Below, in pieces: positions 15,397-24,499 of a stretch of 31,576 nucleotides of DNA. A program made the position numbers and the translations under genes. Below the pieces are notes generated by a model, which did no database searches, was not told where the DNA came from, and was given only the letters and a program-made list of their open reading frames with translations. Position 1 is the stretch's first letter; the number at the start of each line of letters is the position of its first letter. The DNA comes from Leptobacterium sp964389205 (GTDB lineage Bacteria > Bacteroidota > Bacteroidia > Flavobacteriales > Flavobacteriaceae): assembly GCA_964389205.1 (NCBI GenBank), contig CAYMDH010000043.1, positions 1-31,576 on the forward strand, in the 5' to 3' direction.

Positions 15397-16176
15397 TTAG
15401 TTACTTTCCGATAAAAAGCTTGTTAAAGGGCTACTAGCCTCTGCATGTTTTTTTATCGGGGCTAGTTTGGCATTAAATGCAATTCTACCAGCTTCAACAG
15501 CCATTTTAAATGCTCTTGCCATCGCAACAGGGTTTTGCGAAACTGCAATGGCTGTGTTTACTAATACGGCATCTGCACCCATTTCCATTGCTAGTGATGC
15601 ATGCGAAGGGCTTCCAATACCAGCGTCTACAATAACAGGCACCTTACTTTGATCTATTATAATTTCTAAAAAATCTAATGTTTTTAATCCTTTATTACTC
15701 CCAATAGGAGCTCCTAAGGGCATCACACATTGAGTTCCCACTTCTTCTAATCGTTTACACAAAACTGGATCTGCATGAATATAAGGCATCACCACAAAAC
15801 CTAATTTCACTAATTCTTCAGCCGCCTTTAATGTTTCTATAGGATCTGGGAGTAAATATTTAGGATCTGGATGAATCTCTAATTTTACCCAATTTGTTTC
15901 CAGTGCTTCTCTGGCCAATTGTGCTGCAAAAACTGCTTCTTTTGCATTTCTAACTCCTGATGTATTAGGCAGTAAATTAATTCTTGAATGGTTTAAATGT
16001 GTTAGAATATCATCACTCTCATTATTCACATCAATTCTTTTCAATGCCACAGTTATAAGCTCGCTTTCTGATTCTAATAAAGCATCTCTCATGAGTTGAG
16101 AAGAACTAAACTTTCCTGTTCCAGTGAATAATCGAGATGAAAATTCTTTGTCTGCTATATTGAGTTTATCTGTCAT
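15397..16176 (-). CDS. thiG: Thiazole synthase ThiG
   Basis: ThiG joins 1-deoxyxylulose 5-phosphate, dehydroglycine and the sulfur carried on ThiS thiocarboxylate to form the thiazole phosphate. At 259 residues it has normal length. The Schiff-base lysine lies in WVKLEIHPDPKYLLPD; other markers are RLFTGTGKF, MPLGAPIGSNKGL, VIVDAGIGSPSHASLAMEMG and ADAVLVNTAIA. Its start overlaps the thiE stop by four bases (ATGA), so translation is coupled. Confidence 0.97.
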   Translation of the reverse strand: MTDKLNIADKEFSSRLFTGTGKFSSSQLMRDALLESESELITVALKRIDVNNESDDILTHLNHSRINLLPNTSGVRNAKEAVFAAQLAREALETNWVKLEIHPDPKYLLPDPIETLKAAEELVKLGFVVMPYIHADPVLCKRLEEVGTQCVMPLGAPIGSNKGLKTLDFLEIIIDQSKVPVIVDAGIGSPSHASLAMEMGADAVLVNTAIAVSQNPVAMARAFKMAVEAGRIAFNAKLAPIKKHAEASSPLTSFLSESN

Positions 16177-16829
16177 TTTTTATCTTCTTTAGGAGCTTTC
16201 CAAACCTCTTCGTGTATAGAAGGTCCATTTAATACTTTATTAAATCTCGAAATGTTATTAAAATCTCTTGTTATTTCACCAGATACAGCTATGCCATGAA
16301 TTCCAGTATCTACAAGATCTTTAACATTAGTAACGTTTATTCCTCCTATTGCCAAAATAGGAATGGTAGTTTTTAATTCTTCAATAATAGTTATGTACCC
16401 ATTTTTTCCTAGAACTGGACTGAGGTTTTCTTTAGTTTTTGTATACTGATACGGCCCTAATCCTATATAATCTACTTTTTTATCGATGAGCATCAAACAA
16501 TCATCTAATGTGTTTGCGGTTCCTCCTATAATTTGCCAAGAGAATAATTCTTTTCTTGCAATGGTTGGACACATATCTGACTTGCCTAGGTGAACACCAT
16601 CTGCTTTAACTTCAATAGCTATTTTATAATGATCGTTGATAATTAGTCTTGTTTGAAAATGTGCAGTAATCTCTCTTGCTTTAATTGCAGTATTTAACAT
16701 ATCTTCTTCACTCATACCCTTCAAACGTAATTGCACCCAATCTGCTCCAGATACACAGGCGTTTTGTATGTTCTGAAGGTGCTCTTCTGGTGTTTCTCCT
16801 TGTGATATGTAATGCAATTTAGAAATCAT
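16173..16829 (-). CDS. thiE: Thiamin-phosphate synthase ThiE
   Basis: ThiE couples HMP diphosphate to thiazole phosphate, giving thiamin phosphate. The 218-residue TIM barrel has VQLRLKG (pyrophosphate/HMP contacts), RLIINDHYKIA, ADGVHLGKSDM, DYIGLGPYQYTKTK and ILAIGGIN. These catalytic segments are more complete than in the second family member at 17603-18202, so this copy is taken as the true synthase. It starts two bases after the thiD stop and overlaps thiG by four bases. Confidence 0.92.
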   Translation of the reverse strand: MISKLHYISQGETPEEHLQNIQNACVSGADWVQLRLKGMSEEDMLNTAIKAREITAHFQTRLIINDHYKIAIEVKADGVHLGKSDMCPTIARKELFSWQIIGGTANTLDDCLMLIDKKVDYIGLGPYQYTKTKENLSPVLGKNGYITIIEELKTTIPILAIGGINVTNVKDLVDTGIHGIAVSGEITRDFNNISRFNKVLNGPSIHEEVWKAPKEDKK

Positions 16830-16831
16830 TT

Positions 16832-17596
16832 TTATTTTTTAGTATGATAGCCTAGAAGGTTATTATTTGAACTCAATACTTTTTCTGTATAGCGTTTTCC
16901 TTTATAACAAGCTTTTAATAATGGAAAGCCTAGTGCCAGATATCCTGCAATTGCAGATGATAAAACACAACCACTACCGTGTTTTTCTGAAATATTTTTT
17001 CCTTTAGGATTAAACACAAAACTTTCTCTCTCAACCGTAAATAACTCATCAACCCCAATCGCTTCTTTTTTATGGCCTCCTTTTAAAAAAAGATTCGTCT
17101 TACTAGATATATATTCGATACTTTCTTCTAATGTTTTATTACTATAAAGTGCTGTTATTTCATTATAATTAGGGGTCACTAAGTAGGTTTTTTGTAAAAC
17201 CTTATCAAATTCATTTTCAAAATTTTTAACAGACGACTTATGAAACTCAAAATGAGTACTTGAACTAATAACCGGATCTAGAATAATCTTTAATTTATTA
17301 TTCTTTTCTAATAAAAAATCAATGACTATATTAAGTAATCTCCAATTTTCTATGATCCCAATCTTTACAATTTCAATCGTAAAGCGATCTAAAAGCACTT
17401 TTATCTGAGCTTTAATAAATTTCTCTTCTATCCATATGCAAGATTCAAATGACATATCATTTTGAATAGTATTTGCAGTACATACAGCCAGTCCATAACA
17501 TTTTAGCATTTCTAAAGTTTTTACATCTGCTAAAATTCCTGCGCCTCCAGAAGGATCAAAACCTGCAATAGTTAACACATTAGGTCTGTTCTTCAT
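16832..17596 (-). CDS. thiD: HMP / HMP-phosphate kinase ThiD
   Basis: ThiD phosphorylates hydroxymethylpyrimidine and its monophosphate to the diphosphate used by ThiE. The 254-residue ribokinase-fold protein has the N-terminal TIAGFDPSGGAGILADVKT motif, LVTPNYNEI, a GGH loop and the anion-hole HGSGCVLSSAIAGYLALG with the catalytic cysteine region. It follows the tenI-like gene by six bases. There is no sign of fusion to ThiE or a ThiM partner, so salvage of thiazole would need a gene elsewhere. Confidence 0.94.
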   Translation of the reverse strand: MKNRPNVLTIAGFDPSGGAGILADVKTLEMLKCYGLAVCTANTIQNDMSFESCIWIEEKFIKAQIKVLLDRFTIEIVKIGIIENWRLLNIVIDFLLEKNNKLKIILDPVISSSTHFEFHKSSVKNFENEFDKVLQKTYLVTPNYNEITALYSNKTLEESIEYISSKTNLFLKGGHKKEAIGVDELFTVERESFVFNPKGKNISEKHGSGCVLSSAIAGYLALGFPLLKACYKGKRYTEKVLSSNNNLLGYHTKK

Positions 17597-17602
17597 CTCA
17601 AA

Positions 17603-18202
17603 TCATTTAGCATCTGCCAATACTTTATTCTGAATACTATTAAAACTCTGCAAAAAGTTTGTTGAATTCCAAATAGCTCCTAAAATACCCACTCCTTTAA
17701 ATCCAAGTTTAAAAGTTTTTGTCACTGTTTTTTCATTTATTCCGCCCATTCCTATTAGAAATTCATCTAAATCAGTTACATCAAAACCTTTTCCTTGATA
17801 TCCTACTTTAGATATTGAATCAAAAACTGGACTCAAGAATACATAATCAAATTTAACTGCACAATCTACAATGGCTTCTTTTACATGAAATGAACTGCTT
17901 ACTTTAAATCCTCTCTCCTTGTAAGCATCTACATAATTCTCAAGTTCGTTCCCTAAATCCAATCTAGATTGTTCTTGTATATGAACTCCTTTTAAAGTAA
18001 ACTCTTCACACAATTCATGAAACTGATGAAGCATTATATTGCTTCGATATTTCACTTTAATTTGTTCAATGAGTTTTCTGTACCCATTAATATCAAAAGA
18101 AGTTTTTCTAAGATGAAGGCTTTTCAATCCATGATCAAACAATTGATTAATCTTATCTGCTTCATTTTCCAACGCTTCTTCTGATGTAAGTACAATAATC
18201 AT
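17603..18202 (-). CDS. tenI: TenI-like thiazole tautomerase
   Basis: A second, 199-residue member of the ThiE/TenI barrel family. It retains LKSLHLRKTSFD near the N-terminus, but the region SSSFHVKEA, DYVFLSPVFDS and KVGYQGKG lines up better with TenI (SVHSLEEA, VFE, KKGLEGRG) than with ThiE. The histidine in SFHV corresponds to the TenI catalytic histidine that aromatises the thiazole tautomer made by ThiG. It lies between thiC and thiD inside the operon. A divergent or inactive ThiE is the alternative. Confidence 0.75.
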   Translation of the reverse strand: MIIVLTSEEALENEADKINQLFDHGLKSLHLRKTSFDINGYRKLIEQIKVKYRSNIMLHQFHELCEEFTLKGVHIQEQSRLDLGNELENYVDAYKERGFKVSSSFHVKEAIVDCAVKFDYVFLSPVFDSISKVGYQGKGFDVTDLDEFLIGMGGINEKTVTKTFKLGFKGVGILGAIWNSTNFLQSFNSIQNKVLADAK

Positions 18203-18220
18203 CTTATCAATGTATATTCC

Positions 18221-20080
18221 CTAGAGGTATACTTCACTTCCCTTTTCTTTAAACTCGTCTGCTTTTTCTTGCATTCCTTCTGCCAATGCTTTTTGTTCAT
18301 CAAGTTCTTTTTTAGCCGCATAATCACGTACTTCTTGCGAAATTTTCATGGAACAAAATTTAGGCCCACACATACTGCAAAAATGAGCGATTTTGGCACC
18401 TTGAGCCGGCAATGTCTCATCGTGATATTCACGTGCTCTTTCTGGATCTAATGCAAGGTTAAATTGATCTTCCCAACGAAATTCAAAACGTGCTTTACTC
18501 AATGCATCATCTCTATGTTGCGCTCCTGGATGTCCTTTTGCTAAATCTGCTGCATGTGCTGCTAGCTTATAAGTAATAACCCCAACACGTACATCTTCTT
18601 TGTTTGGAAGCCCTAAGTGTTCTTTTGGTGTTACATAACACAACATCGCTGTACCATACCATCCAATCATTGCTGCTCCAATTCCTGAAGTAATATGATC
18701 ATAGCCAGGAGCAATATCTGTAGTAAGGGGTCCTAAAGTATAAAAAGGAGCTTCTCCACAAACATCCAATTGCTTTTCCATGTTTTCTTTAATCATATGC
18801 ATTGGAACATGCCCAGGTCCTTCAATAAAAGTTTGTACATCATGCTTTCTTGCAATTTTAGTTAACTCTCCTAAAGTTTCCAGTTCTGCAAATTGCGCTT
18901 CGTCATTTGCATCTGCAATTGACCCTGGGCGCAAACCATCACCTAATGAAAAAGCTACATCGTACGATTTCATAATTTCACAGATATCCTCAAAATGAGT
19001 ATACAAGAAACTTTCTTTATGATGTGCCAAACACCACTTAGCCATTATAGATCCTCCACGGGATACAATTCCTGTTACACGTTTTGCGGTCATTGGTACA
19101 TATGCAAGGCGTACTCCTGCATGAATGGTAAAATAATCTACTCCTTGTTCTGCCTGTTCTATAAGGGTATCTCTATAGATTTCCCAAGTTAAATCTTCTG
19201 CTTTTCCATTTACCTTTTCTAAAGCTTGGTAAATTGGCACTGTACCTATAGGTACTGGAGAGTTACGTATAATCCATTCTCTGGTTTCATGAATATTTTC
19301 TCCGGTTGATAAATCCATAATATTATCTGCTCCCCAGCGGCAAGCCCATACTGCTTTTTCTACTTCTTCTTCAATAGAAGATGTCGTTGCAGAATTTCCA
19401 ATATTTGCATTAATTTTTACTAGAAAATTACGCCCCAGAATCATTGGTTCTGCCTCTGGATGATTTATATTACTAGGTATGACAGCTCTTCCTCTAGCCA
19501 CTTCTTCACGAACAAACTCTGCAGTGATTTTCTTTGGAATACTAGCGCCAAAACTTTGCCCTGGATGTTGTTTGGTAATACGAATGGCTTCTTCTATTTT
19601 TTGATTTTCACGAATGGCTACATATTCCATTTCTGGAGTAATAATTCCCTGCTTGGCATAGTACATTTGCGAAACGTTTTTTCCTTTCTTAGCTCTTTTT
19701 GGCATACGTAATTGGCCAAACCTAAGATGATCTAAACTACTATCATTTAATCGTTGATTGCAGTAGTCTGATGAAAACCCATTTAGTTCTTCTACATCTC
19801 CTCGGTCTAAAATCCACTGCTCACGAATACGTTCAATTCCTTCATGAACATTTGTTTCTTTAGATGGATCTGTATAAGGACCACTGGTATCATATACTGT
19901 TATAGGTTGATTTGGTGTTTTTTTCTTTGAAAAACTATCTGTTGTGTCTTCCAATTCAATTTCACGCATCGCTACTTTAATTTGCGGATGCAAAGTACCT
20001 GGTACATAAATTTTTTGAGATTTGGGAAAAGGTTTATTGCTAATTATATTTTCCTTAGGTGCAGTATCCGCTTTTTTCAT
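18221..20080 (-). CDS. thiC: Phosphomethylpyrimidine synthase ThiC
   Basis: ThiC is the radical SAM enzyme that rearranges aminoimidazole ribotide into hydroxymethylpyrimidine phosphate. At 619 residues it is of the usual bacterial size, with the N-terminal ThiC-associated region (about 20-140) and the catalytic barrel. Markers are KINANIGNSATTSSIEEEVEK, VDYFTIHAGV, SLGDGLRPGSIADAND and EGPGHVPMH. The C-terminal cluster motif Cx2Cx4C is seen in CSMCGPKFCSM. It follows thiS after 79 bases and leads the catalytic genes of the operon. An intact ThiC means the cell makes the pyrimidine itself. Confidence 0.98.
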   Translation of the reverse strand: MKKADTAPKENIISNKPFPKSQKIYVPGTLHPQIKVAMREIELEDTTDSFSKKKTPNQPITVYDTSGPYTDPSKETNVHEGIERIREQWILDRGDVEELNGFSSDYCNQRLNDSSLDHLRFGQLRMPKRAKKGKNVSQMYYAKQGIITPEMEYVAIRENQKIEEAIRITKQHPGQSFGASIPKKITAEFVREEVARGRAVIPSNINHPEAEPMILGRNFLVKINANIGNSATTSSIEEEVEKAVWACRWGADNIMDLSTGENIHETREWIIRNSPVPIGTVPIYQALEKVNGKAEDLTWEIYRDTLIEQAEQGVDYFTIHAGVRLAYVPMTAKRVTGIVSRGGSIMAKWCLAHHKESFLYTHFEDICEIMKSYDVAFSLGDGLRPGSIADANDEAQFAELETLGELTKIARKHDVQTFIEGPGHVPMHMIKENMEKQLDVCGEAPFYTLGPLTTDIAPGYDHITSGIGAAMIGWYGTAMLCYVTPKEHLGLPNKEDVRVGVITYKLAAHAADLAKGHPGAQHRDDALSKARFEFRWEDQFNLALDPERAREYHDETLPAQGAKIAHFCSMCGPKFCSMKISQEVRDYAAKKELDEQKALAEGMQEKADEFKEKGSEVYL

Positions 20081-20159
20081 ACGTTTAAGTTTTTAGTAAT
20101 GAGCGATTCGTTTTTTATTTATTTTTAATATTATATAAAATTGTATTGATTTATAAATA

Positions 20160-20360
20160 TTATCCTCCCTGTGTAGCTTGAATAATAGTTACCTTATCTT
20201 TTTCTTTTAAAAAAGTGGCTTTCCAGTTTTTCTTAGAAATCACTATATCATTAAGTGCTATGGCAATTCCTTTTGGCACTATATCAATAGATTCTAATAG
20301 GTTTTCCAAAGAAGCTCTATCCTGAATGTCTGTTGGTTTATTATTTACATTTATGGTCAT
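20160..20360 (-). CDS. thiS: Sulfur carrier protein ThiS
   Basis: A 66-residue ubiquitin-fold protein ending in the obligatory Gly-Gly (ATQGG). ThiF adenylates that terminus and sulfur is then attached as a thiocarboxylate for ThiG. The VNNKPTDI start, GIAIALNDIVI middle and KVTIIQATQGG end are typical. It is the first gene after the TPP riboswitch, with about 70 bases of leader between the aptamer and the start codon. Confidence 0.95.
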   Translation of the reverse strand: MTINVNNKPTDIQDRASLENLLESIDIVPKGIAIALNDIVISKKNWKATFLKEKDKVTIIQATQGG

Positions 20361-20370
20361 ATCCTTGTAT

Positions 20371-20423
20371 AAAAATTATTCCATAAACTTTAGAAAAGTG
20401 AAAGTTCTCTGCGAGAAGTTTAT
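20371..20423 (-). terminator. Possible riboswitch expression platform hairpin
   Basis: On the minus strand, ATAAACTT (20423-20416) can pair with AAGTTTAT (20390-20383), followed by AATAATTTTTAT with a short U-tract. The downstream arm, read as AAAGTTTA, is also an exact 8-base complement of TAAACTTT at the 5' edge of the aptamer (20512-20505). The two pairings exclude each other, as expected for a terminator/antiterminator switch. The U-tract is short, so control of translation of thiS is an alternative. Confidence 0.45.
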
Positions 20424-20429
20424 AATTCC

Positions 20430-20510
20430 AACTTTTCCCTTCGTCGGTATTAACCGCATCAGGTTCTAAGGGTATTTCTCAGACCATTCTTAATGGACAC
20501 CCCTAAAGTT
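20430..20510 (-). promoter_or_regulatory. TPP riboswitch (THI element) aptamer
   Basis: On the minus strand the segment carries the conserved THI-box parts in order: AGGGGTG, GGTCTGAGAAATACCC, AGAACCTGAT, GCGGTTAATACCG, ACGAAGGGA. The outer stem P1 forms between ACTTT at the 5' end and AAAGT at the 3' end. It binds thiamin diphosphate and reduces expression of the downstream thiS-thiF operon when the cofactor is plentiful. Confidence 0.96.
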
Positions 20511-20517
20511 TACATTA

Positions 20518-20525
20518 CAAAGATA
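20518..20525 (-). promoter_or_regulatory. -7 box of the thi operon promoter
   Basis: On the minus strand this reads TATCTTTG, an exact TAnnTTTG match. It lies a few bases before the TPP aptamer, so the transcript would begin right at the riboswitch. The -33 region is weak (TTAC-like). Confidence 0.6.
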
Positions 20526-20623
20526 TCAAAAATATTTGTGCATTATGTAATAAAATAGTAACTGTAATTAATTTCAATGAGCTATTTCTTAAATCTTACC
20601 GTATTTATTTAAAGCATTCTAAA

Positions 20624-23065
20624 ATGTACGTTAAAAAGACTCATATTACTTTAAAAGTATTTTTTAGCTATCTGATATTAATCTTATTAGTAATTACTGC
20701 CGCATGGTTTATTTATAACGAATCCATGATATTAAATAAGAACAGTAATTCATCTAAAGAAAATGAAAAGCTATTCGAAATTAGCTCTCTATTGGCTCAT
20801 ATGTATGAGAGTGAAAATTTAGCTAAAGCAACTTTACTTTCAACTAAAAAAAAGGATTTTAATTTTTACAAAAAAAAAGTTTCTGTTATTACTAAAGAAA
20901 TTAATTCTTTAAAGCAGCTTATTGACAATAGTTTTCAAATACAACAATTAGACAGTCTGTCTTTTTTACTACAAAGAAAACATAAAAACATCAAAGAATT
21001 AAGGCGTATAAAAATTAATACCGAAACGGACATCTCTTTTAAGGTTGGTATTGAAGAGTTGACTAAAATGGAATCTTCTTTGAGCAAAATAACAATAGAT
21101 CATCTAGTCAAAGAACCCGAAAAATTAGAAGGATATCAAAAGGAGGTCATCGACAAATTAGTTTTTGTTCTAAATGAAAATATTCCAAACAAAGCCAATA
21201 ATAGTGTGAATAGAAAAGCTGTAGATTCTATTCTTACAGCATCAAAACTATTGCTCAAGGATCTGAGATCTGAAACTCAAATCGAAAGAAGTACTCTTAA
21301 AAAGAAAGAAAATGAACTTCTGATAAACGATTTTACTATTTCTGAGCAAATACGACAAATTATAACCAATATTGAGGCTGAATTATTTTTTATTTCAATT
21401 CAAAACGAAACTACAAAAGAAGCTGCTCGAGTTAAAACCTCAAATATTATAACTATTACAGGAGTTATCGGTTTCTTTTTAATTATTTTTTTCTCTTTTT
21501 TAATACTTCATGATTTTTGGAAAAGTCAATTGTATCGCAAGCAATTAGAGGCCACTAAAACGTATACTGAATCACTTCTAAGGAGCAGAGAGGAATTGAT
21601 TAAAATGGTAAGTCATGATCTTAAAACTCCATTAAGTTCTATACAGAGTTACATCGATTTATTACATGACACATCTATAGATAAAAAACAAAACTCATAT
21701 ATTAAGCAATTAAAAAATGCTACTGTATACATCACTAATCTAGTAGATGATCTCTTAACTTTTTCAAAACTAGAATCAGGTAAATTAGATTTAAAAAAAA
21801 GGCTTTTTAATTTAAAGAAGCTTCTTGAAAATACATCAGAGTCTATCTGCAAAATATATCAAAACAAACCAATTAAATTTAAATTAGAAATAATTGGAGA
21901 TTTTGAAGAGGTTGCTTTTTTAGGGGGTGATTTAAGAATCACTCAAATAATTACAAATCTTCTTAGTAACGCTTTTAAATTTACAGATAAAGGGGAAATT
22001 CTTCTCAAAGTAACAGGGAAATCTAAAAATACAAATATTCCTTTAATCACAATTTCAGTTACCGATACCGGGATAGGAATTCCTTTTGATAAACAAGAGA
22101 TTATCTTTAAAGAATTTTCAAAAAACAATTATTCCAAAAAGCAAAAGTATGATGGACACGGTCTGGGGCTTTCTATATCTAAAAGATTAGCATTAGCAAT
22201 GAAAGGAAGTCTTTTTTTAACCAGTGAAGAAGGAAAAGGCAGTAGTTTTATTTTCGAAATTCCTCTTAAAATAGCTGCGGGTAAAAAAAGTTCTCTTTTG
22301 CCCAGTACCAAACAAAGGTTTACTTCAAAAAGGTTAAAAGCATTGGTTATAGATGATAATCTCGCTTTACGAAAGCTAATAAAAGAAATTCTACAAAAAA
22401 ACAATATTGAGGTATTAGATTTTGAAAAAGCTACGAATGTGCTAAACCAATTAGCTTCTTTAAAATTTGATATCGTTTTTACAGATTTACAAATGCCAAA
22501 AATGAATGGATATAGCTTTGCAAAAAAATTACAAGAAAGTTCCTTTTATGAAAATCAACCTATAATTGCAATTAGCGGTGCCATTAAAGAAAACATTTTG
22601 ACTAATGATGTTGTTCTATTTTCTGATTTTATTAAAAAACCTTTTTCTCCATTAGATATCATTAACTGTATACAGAAATATTTTAATCATACTTCAAGTA
22701 AAAATATTATTGAGAAAACAAATCAGAAAATACAATTCAAATCAAATTACAATCTTTCGAGTTTATATGATTTTTTAGAGGACGAAAAATTAGTAAAAGA
22801 AGTAATAGACACATTTATTAAAAATTCATCAAAAGATTTAGATCGTATAAACAATGCTTTTCACAATAACGATTTAAACGCTATAAAAGATATTGCTCAT
22901 AAAATTAAACCTATGTATCAACACATTAAAGCTACTCATATAGTTTTATTATTAAATAGATTACAAAATACAGGTGAGTTATCAGCAATTAAAAAAATCA
23001 TTAAACAATTAAACAATTCCACAGACAAATTAAAAAAAGATTTAGCTACTGAAAATACATATTAA
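20624..23065 (+). CDS. Hybrid histidine kinase with REC and HPt domains
   Basis: An 813-residue unorthodox kinase holding a complete phosphorelay in one chain. Helix 1 is at about 13-29, an alpha-helical, largely charged sensor domain spans about 30-280, and helix 2 is at about 284-303. HisKA has VSHDLKTPLSS (phosphoacceptor His331), and the HATPase has DTGIGIPFDKQ and GHGLGLSISKRLA. The receiver (about 572-690) has VIDDN, phosphoacceptor Asp621 in FTDLQMPKMNG and the lysine in FIKKPF. The C-terminal HPt domain has His759 in IAHKIKP. No PAS or HAMP is recognisable. It is convergent with the sigma-54-type regulator gene and overlaps its stop by four bases; that regulator is the likely final target. 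Confidence 0.93.
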   Translation: MYVKKTHITLKVFFSYLILILLVITAAWFIYNESMILNKNSNSSKENEKLFEISSLLAHMYESENLAKATLLSTKKKDFNFYKKKVSVITKEINSLKQLIDNSFQIQQLDSLSFLLQRKHKNIKELRRIKINTETDISFKVGIEELTKMESSLSKITIDHLVKEPEKLEGYQKEVIDKLVFVLNENIPNKANNSVNRKAVDSILTASKLLLKDLRSETQIERSTLKKKENELLINDFTISEQIRQIITNIEAELFFISIQNETTKEAARVKTSNIITITGVIGFFLIIFFSFLILHDFWKSQLYRKQLEATKTYTESLLRSREELIKMVSHDLKTPLSSIQSYIDLLHDTSIDKKQNSYIKQLKNATVYITNLVDDLLTFSKLESGKLDLKKRLFNLKKLLENTSESICKIYQNKPIKFKLEIIGDFEEVAFLGGDLRITQIITNLLSNAFKFTDKGEILLKVTGKSKNTNIPLITISVTDTGIGIPFDKQEIIFKEFSKNNYSKKQKYDGHGLGLSISKRLALAMKGSLFLTSEEGKGSSFIFEIPLKIAAGKKSSLLPSTKQRFTSKRLKALVIDDNLALRKLIKEILQKNNIEVLDFEKATNVLNQLASLKFDIVFTDLQMPKMNGYSFAKKLQESSFYENQPIIAISGAIKENILTNDVVLFSDFIKKPFSPLDIINCIQKYFNHTSSKNIIEKTNQKIQFKSNYNLSSLYDFLEDEKLVKEVIDTFIKNSSKDLDRINNAFHNNDLNAIKDIAHKIKPMYQHIKATHIVLLLNRLQNTGELSAIKKIIKQLNNSTDKLKKDLATENTY

Positions 23066-24375
23066 ATATTGTATTTCTTTAATTTATTATATAATGTCTT
23101 CCTGTCTATATTTAAAAGTAATGCTGCTTTGCTTTTGTTATTATTAGTTTTTTTTAAAGCATCCATAATTAATACCCGTTCTCCTTTTTTATTGAACATT
23201 ACGGAAAGTTGTTCTTTATTTTTCCAAAAACTTTCTGGTAGTACTTCCTTAGTAATTATGTTTTCATTTGAAAGTAATGTTGCTCTTTTTACTATATTTT
23301 GAAGTTCTCTTAAATTTCCAGGCCATCGGTATTTTAAAAACAATGTTTCAACGTCTATAGAAAATCCAATAATTTTTCTGTCTAATACTTTATTTGCTTG
23401 CTTTAAGAAATGATAAGCATACATCATTATATCTACTCCTCGTTCATTTAGACTAGGTAGTTTTATTGAAAACTCATTCAATCTATGATATAAATCTTCT
23501 CTAAAGTTTCCTTTTTTTACCGCTCTTTCTAAATTTTCATTTGTAGCGGCTATAACCCTTATGTCTATAGGCATTTCTAAAGCACTGCCAATAGGTTTAA
23601 TTTTTCTTTCTTGAAGAACCCTAAGCAATTGTACTTGTATCCCATACGATAGGTTACCTATCTCATCAAGGAATAACGTTCCATTATTCGCTGCTTCAAA
23701 ACTACCTGTTTGATTAGTCACTGCTCCAGTAAAAGATCCTTTTAGATGTCCAAAAAATTCACTTGCTGCTATTTCTTTTGGAATAGCTCCACAATCAACA
23801 GCTATAAAGTTTTCATTATGTCTATTGCTTAATTTATGAATTGTTTTAGCTACCACTTCTTTACCTGTCCCACTTTCACCAATAATTAATACAGACATAT
23901 TAGTAGGGGCTACTAATTCAATATGTTTTTGCAGTTTAACCGATACTTCACTCGTTCCGATAATAAATTCTTCAGAAACAGGAATATGATCGTTATCAAT
24001 ATTAATCTTTTTACTTTTCCTATTGAGTGCTTTAGAAATTATATGAAGTACTTCATCTTGACAAAATGGTTTAGATATATAATCAAACGCTCCTTTTTTC
24101 ATTGCTCTTACAGCTGTAGAAACATCTGCATATCCTGTCATTAAAACAACCGGAAGTTGACTATTTAACGATTTAATTTCTTCTAAAACACTAATACCAT
24201 CTTTTTCAGGCAATCTCATGTCTGTAAGTACTAGGTCAAAAGAATTTTCTTTAATTAGCTTTGTAATGTTTTTAGCTGTAGAATTTGAAAAAACAATGTA
24301 TCCTTTTTTCCTTAAAAAGGAAGTTAGCATTTGAGAAAATGCTATGTCATCTTCAATAAGCAAGATATTAGACAT
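23062..24375 (-). CDS. Sigma-54-dependent response regulator (NtrC/AtoC type)
   Basis: A 437-residue enhancer-binding regulator with three domains. The receiver (1-120) has acidic pocket EDD and phosphoacceptor Asp52 in LVLTDMRLPEKDG. The AAA+ domain (about 136-370) has Walker A GESGTGKE at 166-173, the sigma-54 contact loop GSFTGA at 213-218 (usual form GAFTGA) and Walker B TLFLDEIGN. The Fis-type helix-turn-helix (about 400-437) is NNKSKAALLLNIDRKTLYNKL. When phosphorylated it would drive open-complex formation at sigma-54 promoters. Candidate target: the PepSY-like gene immediately upstream, which has palindromic sites at a suitable distance. Confidence 0.95.
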   Translation of the reverse strand: MSNILLIEDDIAFSQMLTSFLRKKGYIVFSNSTAKNITKLIKENSFDLVLTDMRLPEKDGISVLEEIKSLNSQLPVVLMTGYADVSTAVRAMKKGAFDYISKPFCQDEVLHIISKALNRKSKKINIDNDHIPVSEEFIIGTSEVSVKLQKHIELVAPTNMSVLIIGESGTGKEVVAKTIHKLSNRHNENFIAVDCGAIPKEIAASEFFGHLKGSFTGAVTNQTGSFEAANNGTLFLDEIGNLSYGIQVQLLRVLQERKIKPIGSALEMPIDIRVIAATNENLERAVKKGNFREDLYHRLNEFSIKLPSLNERGVDIMMYAYHFLKQANKVLDRKIIGFSIDVETLFLKYRWPGNLRELQNIVKRATLLSNENIITKEVLPESFWKNKEQLSVMFNKKGERVLIMDALKKTNNNKSKAALLLNIDRKTLYNKLKKYNI

Positions 24376-24434
24376 CGAGTTGCGCTTTGCCTAATATACG
24401 TTGAAAAGTATTGAGCAAGACTTTAAAGAAAACA

Positions 24435-24470
24435 TAAAAAGAGGTCGCCATCACACAACCTCTCTTTAAA
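24435..24470 (-). terminator. Intrinsic terminator after PepSY-like gene
   Basis: In the minus direction AGAGGT and ACCTCT form a short stem around a 12-base loop, followed by a run of T (the plus-strand A-run 24436-24440). It separates the secreted-protein gene from the regulator gene downstream, so the two are probably separate transcripts. Confidence 0.6.
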
Positions 24471-24499
24471 AATAATACCTTGATCAATAAATACAATTA

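Noticed and set aside
20624..23065. Several ORFs antisense to the hybrid kinase (60-91 codons)
   Set aside because: All are shadows of a gene with intact domains; none has a start context or recognisable domain.
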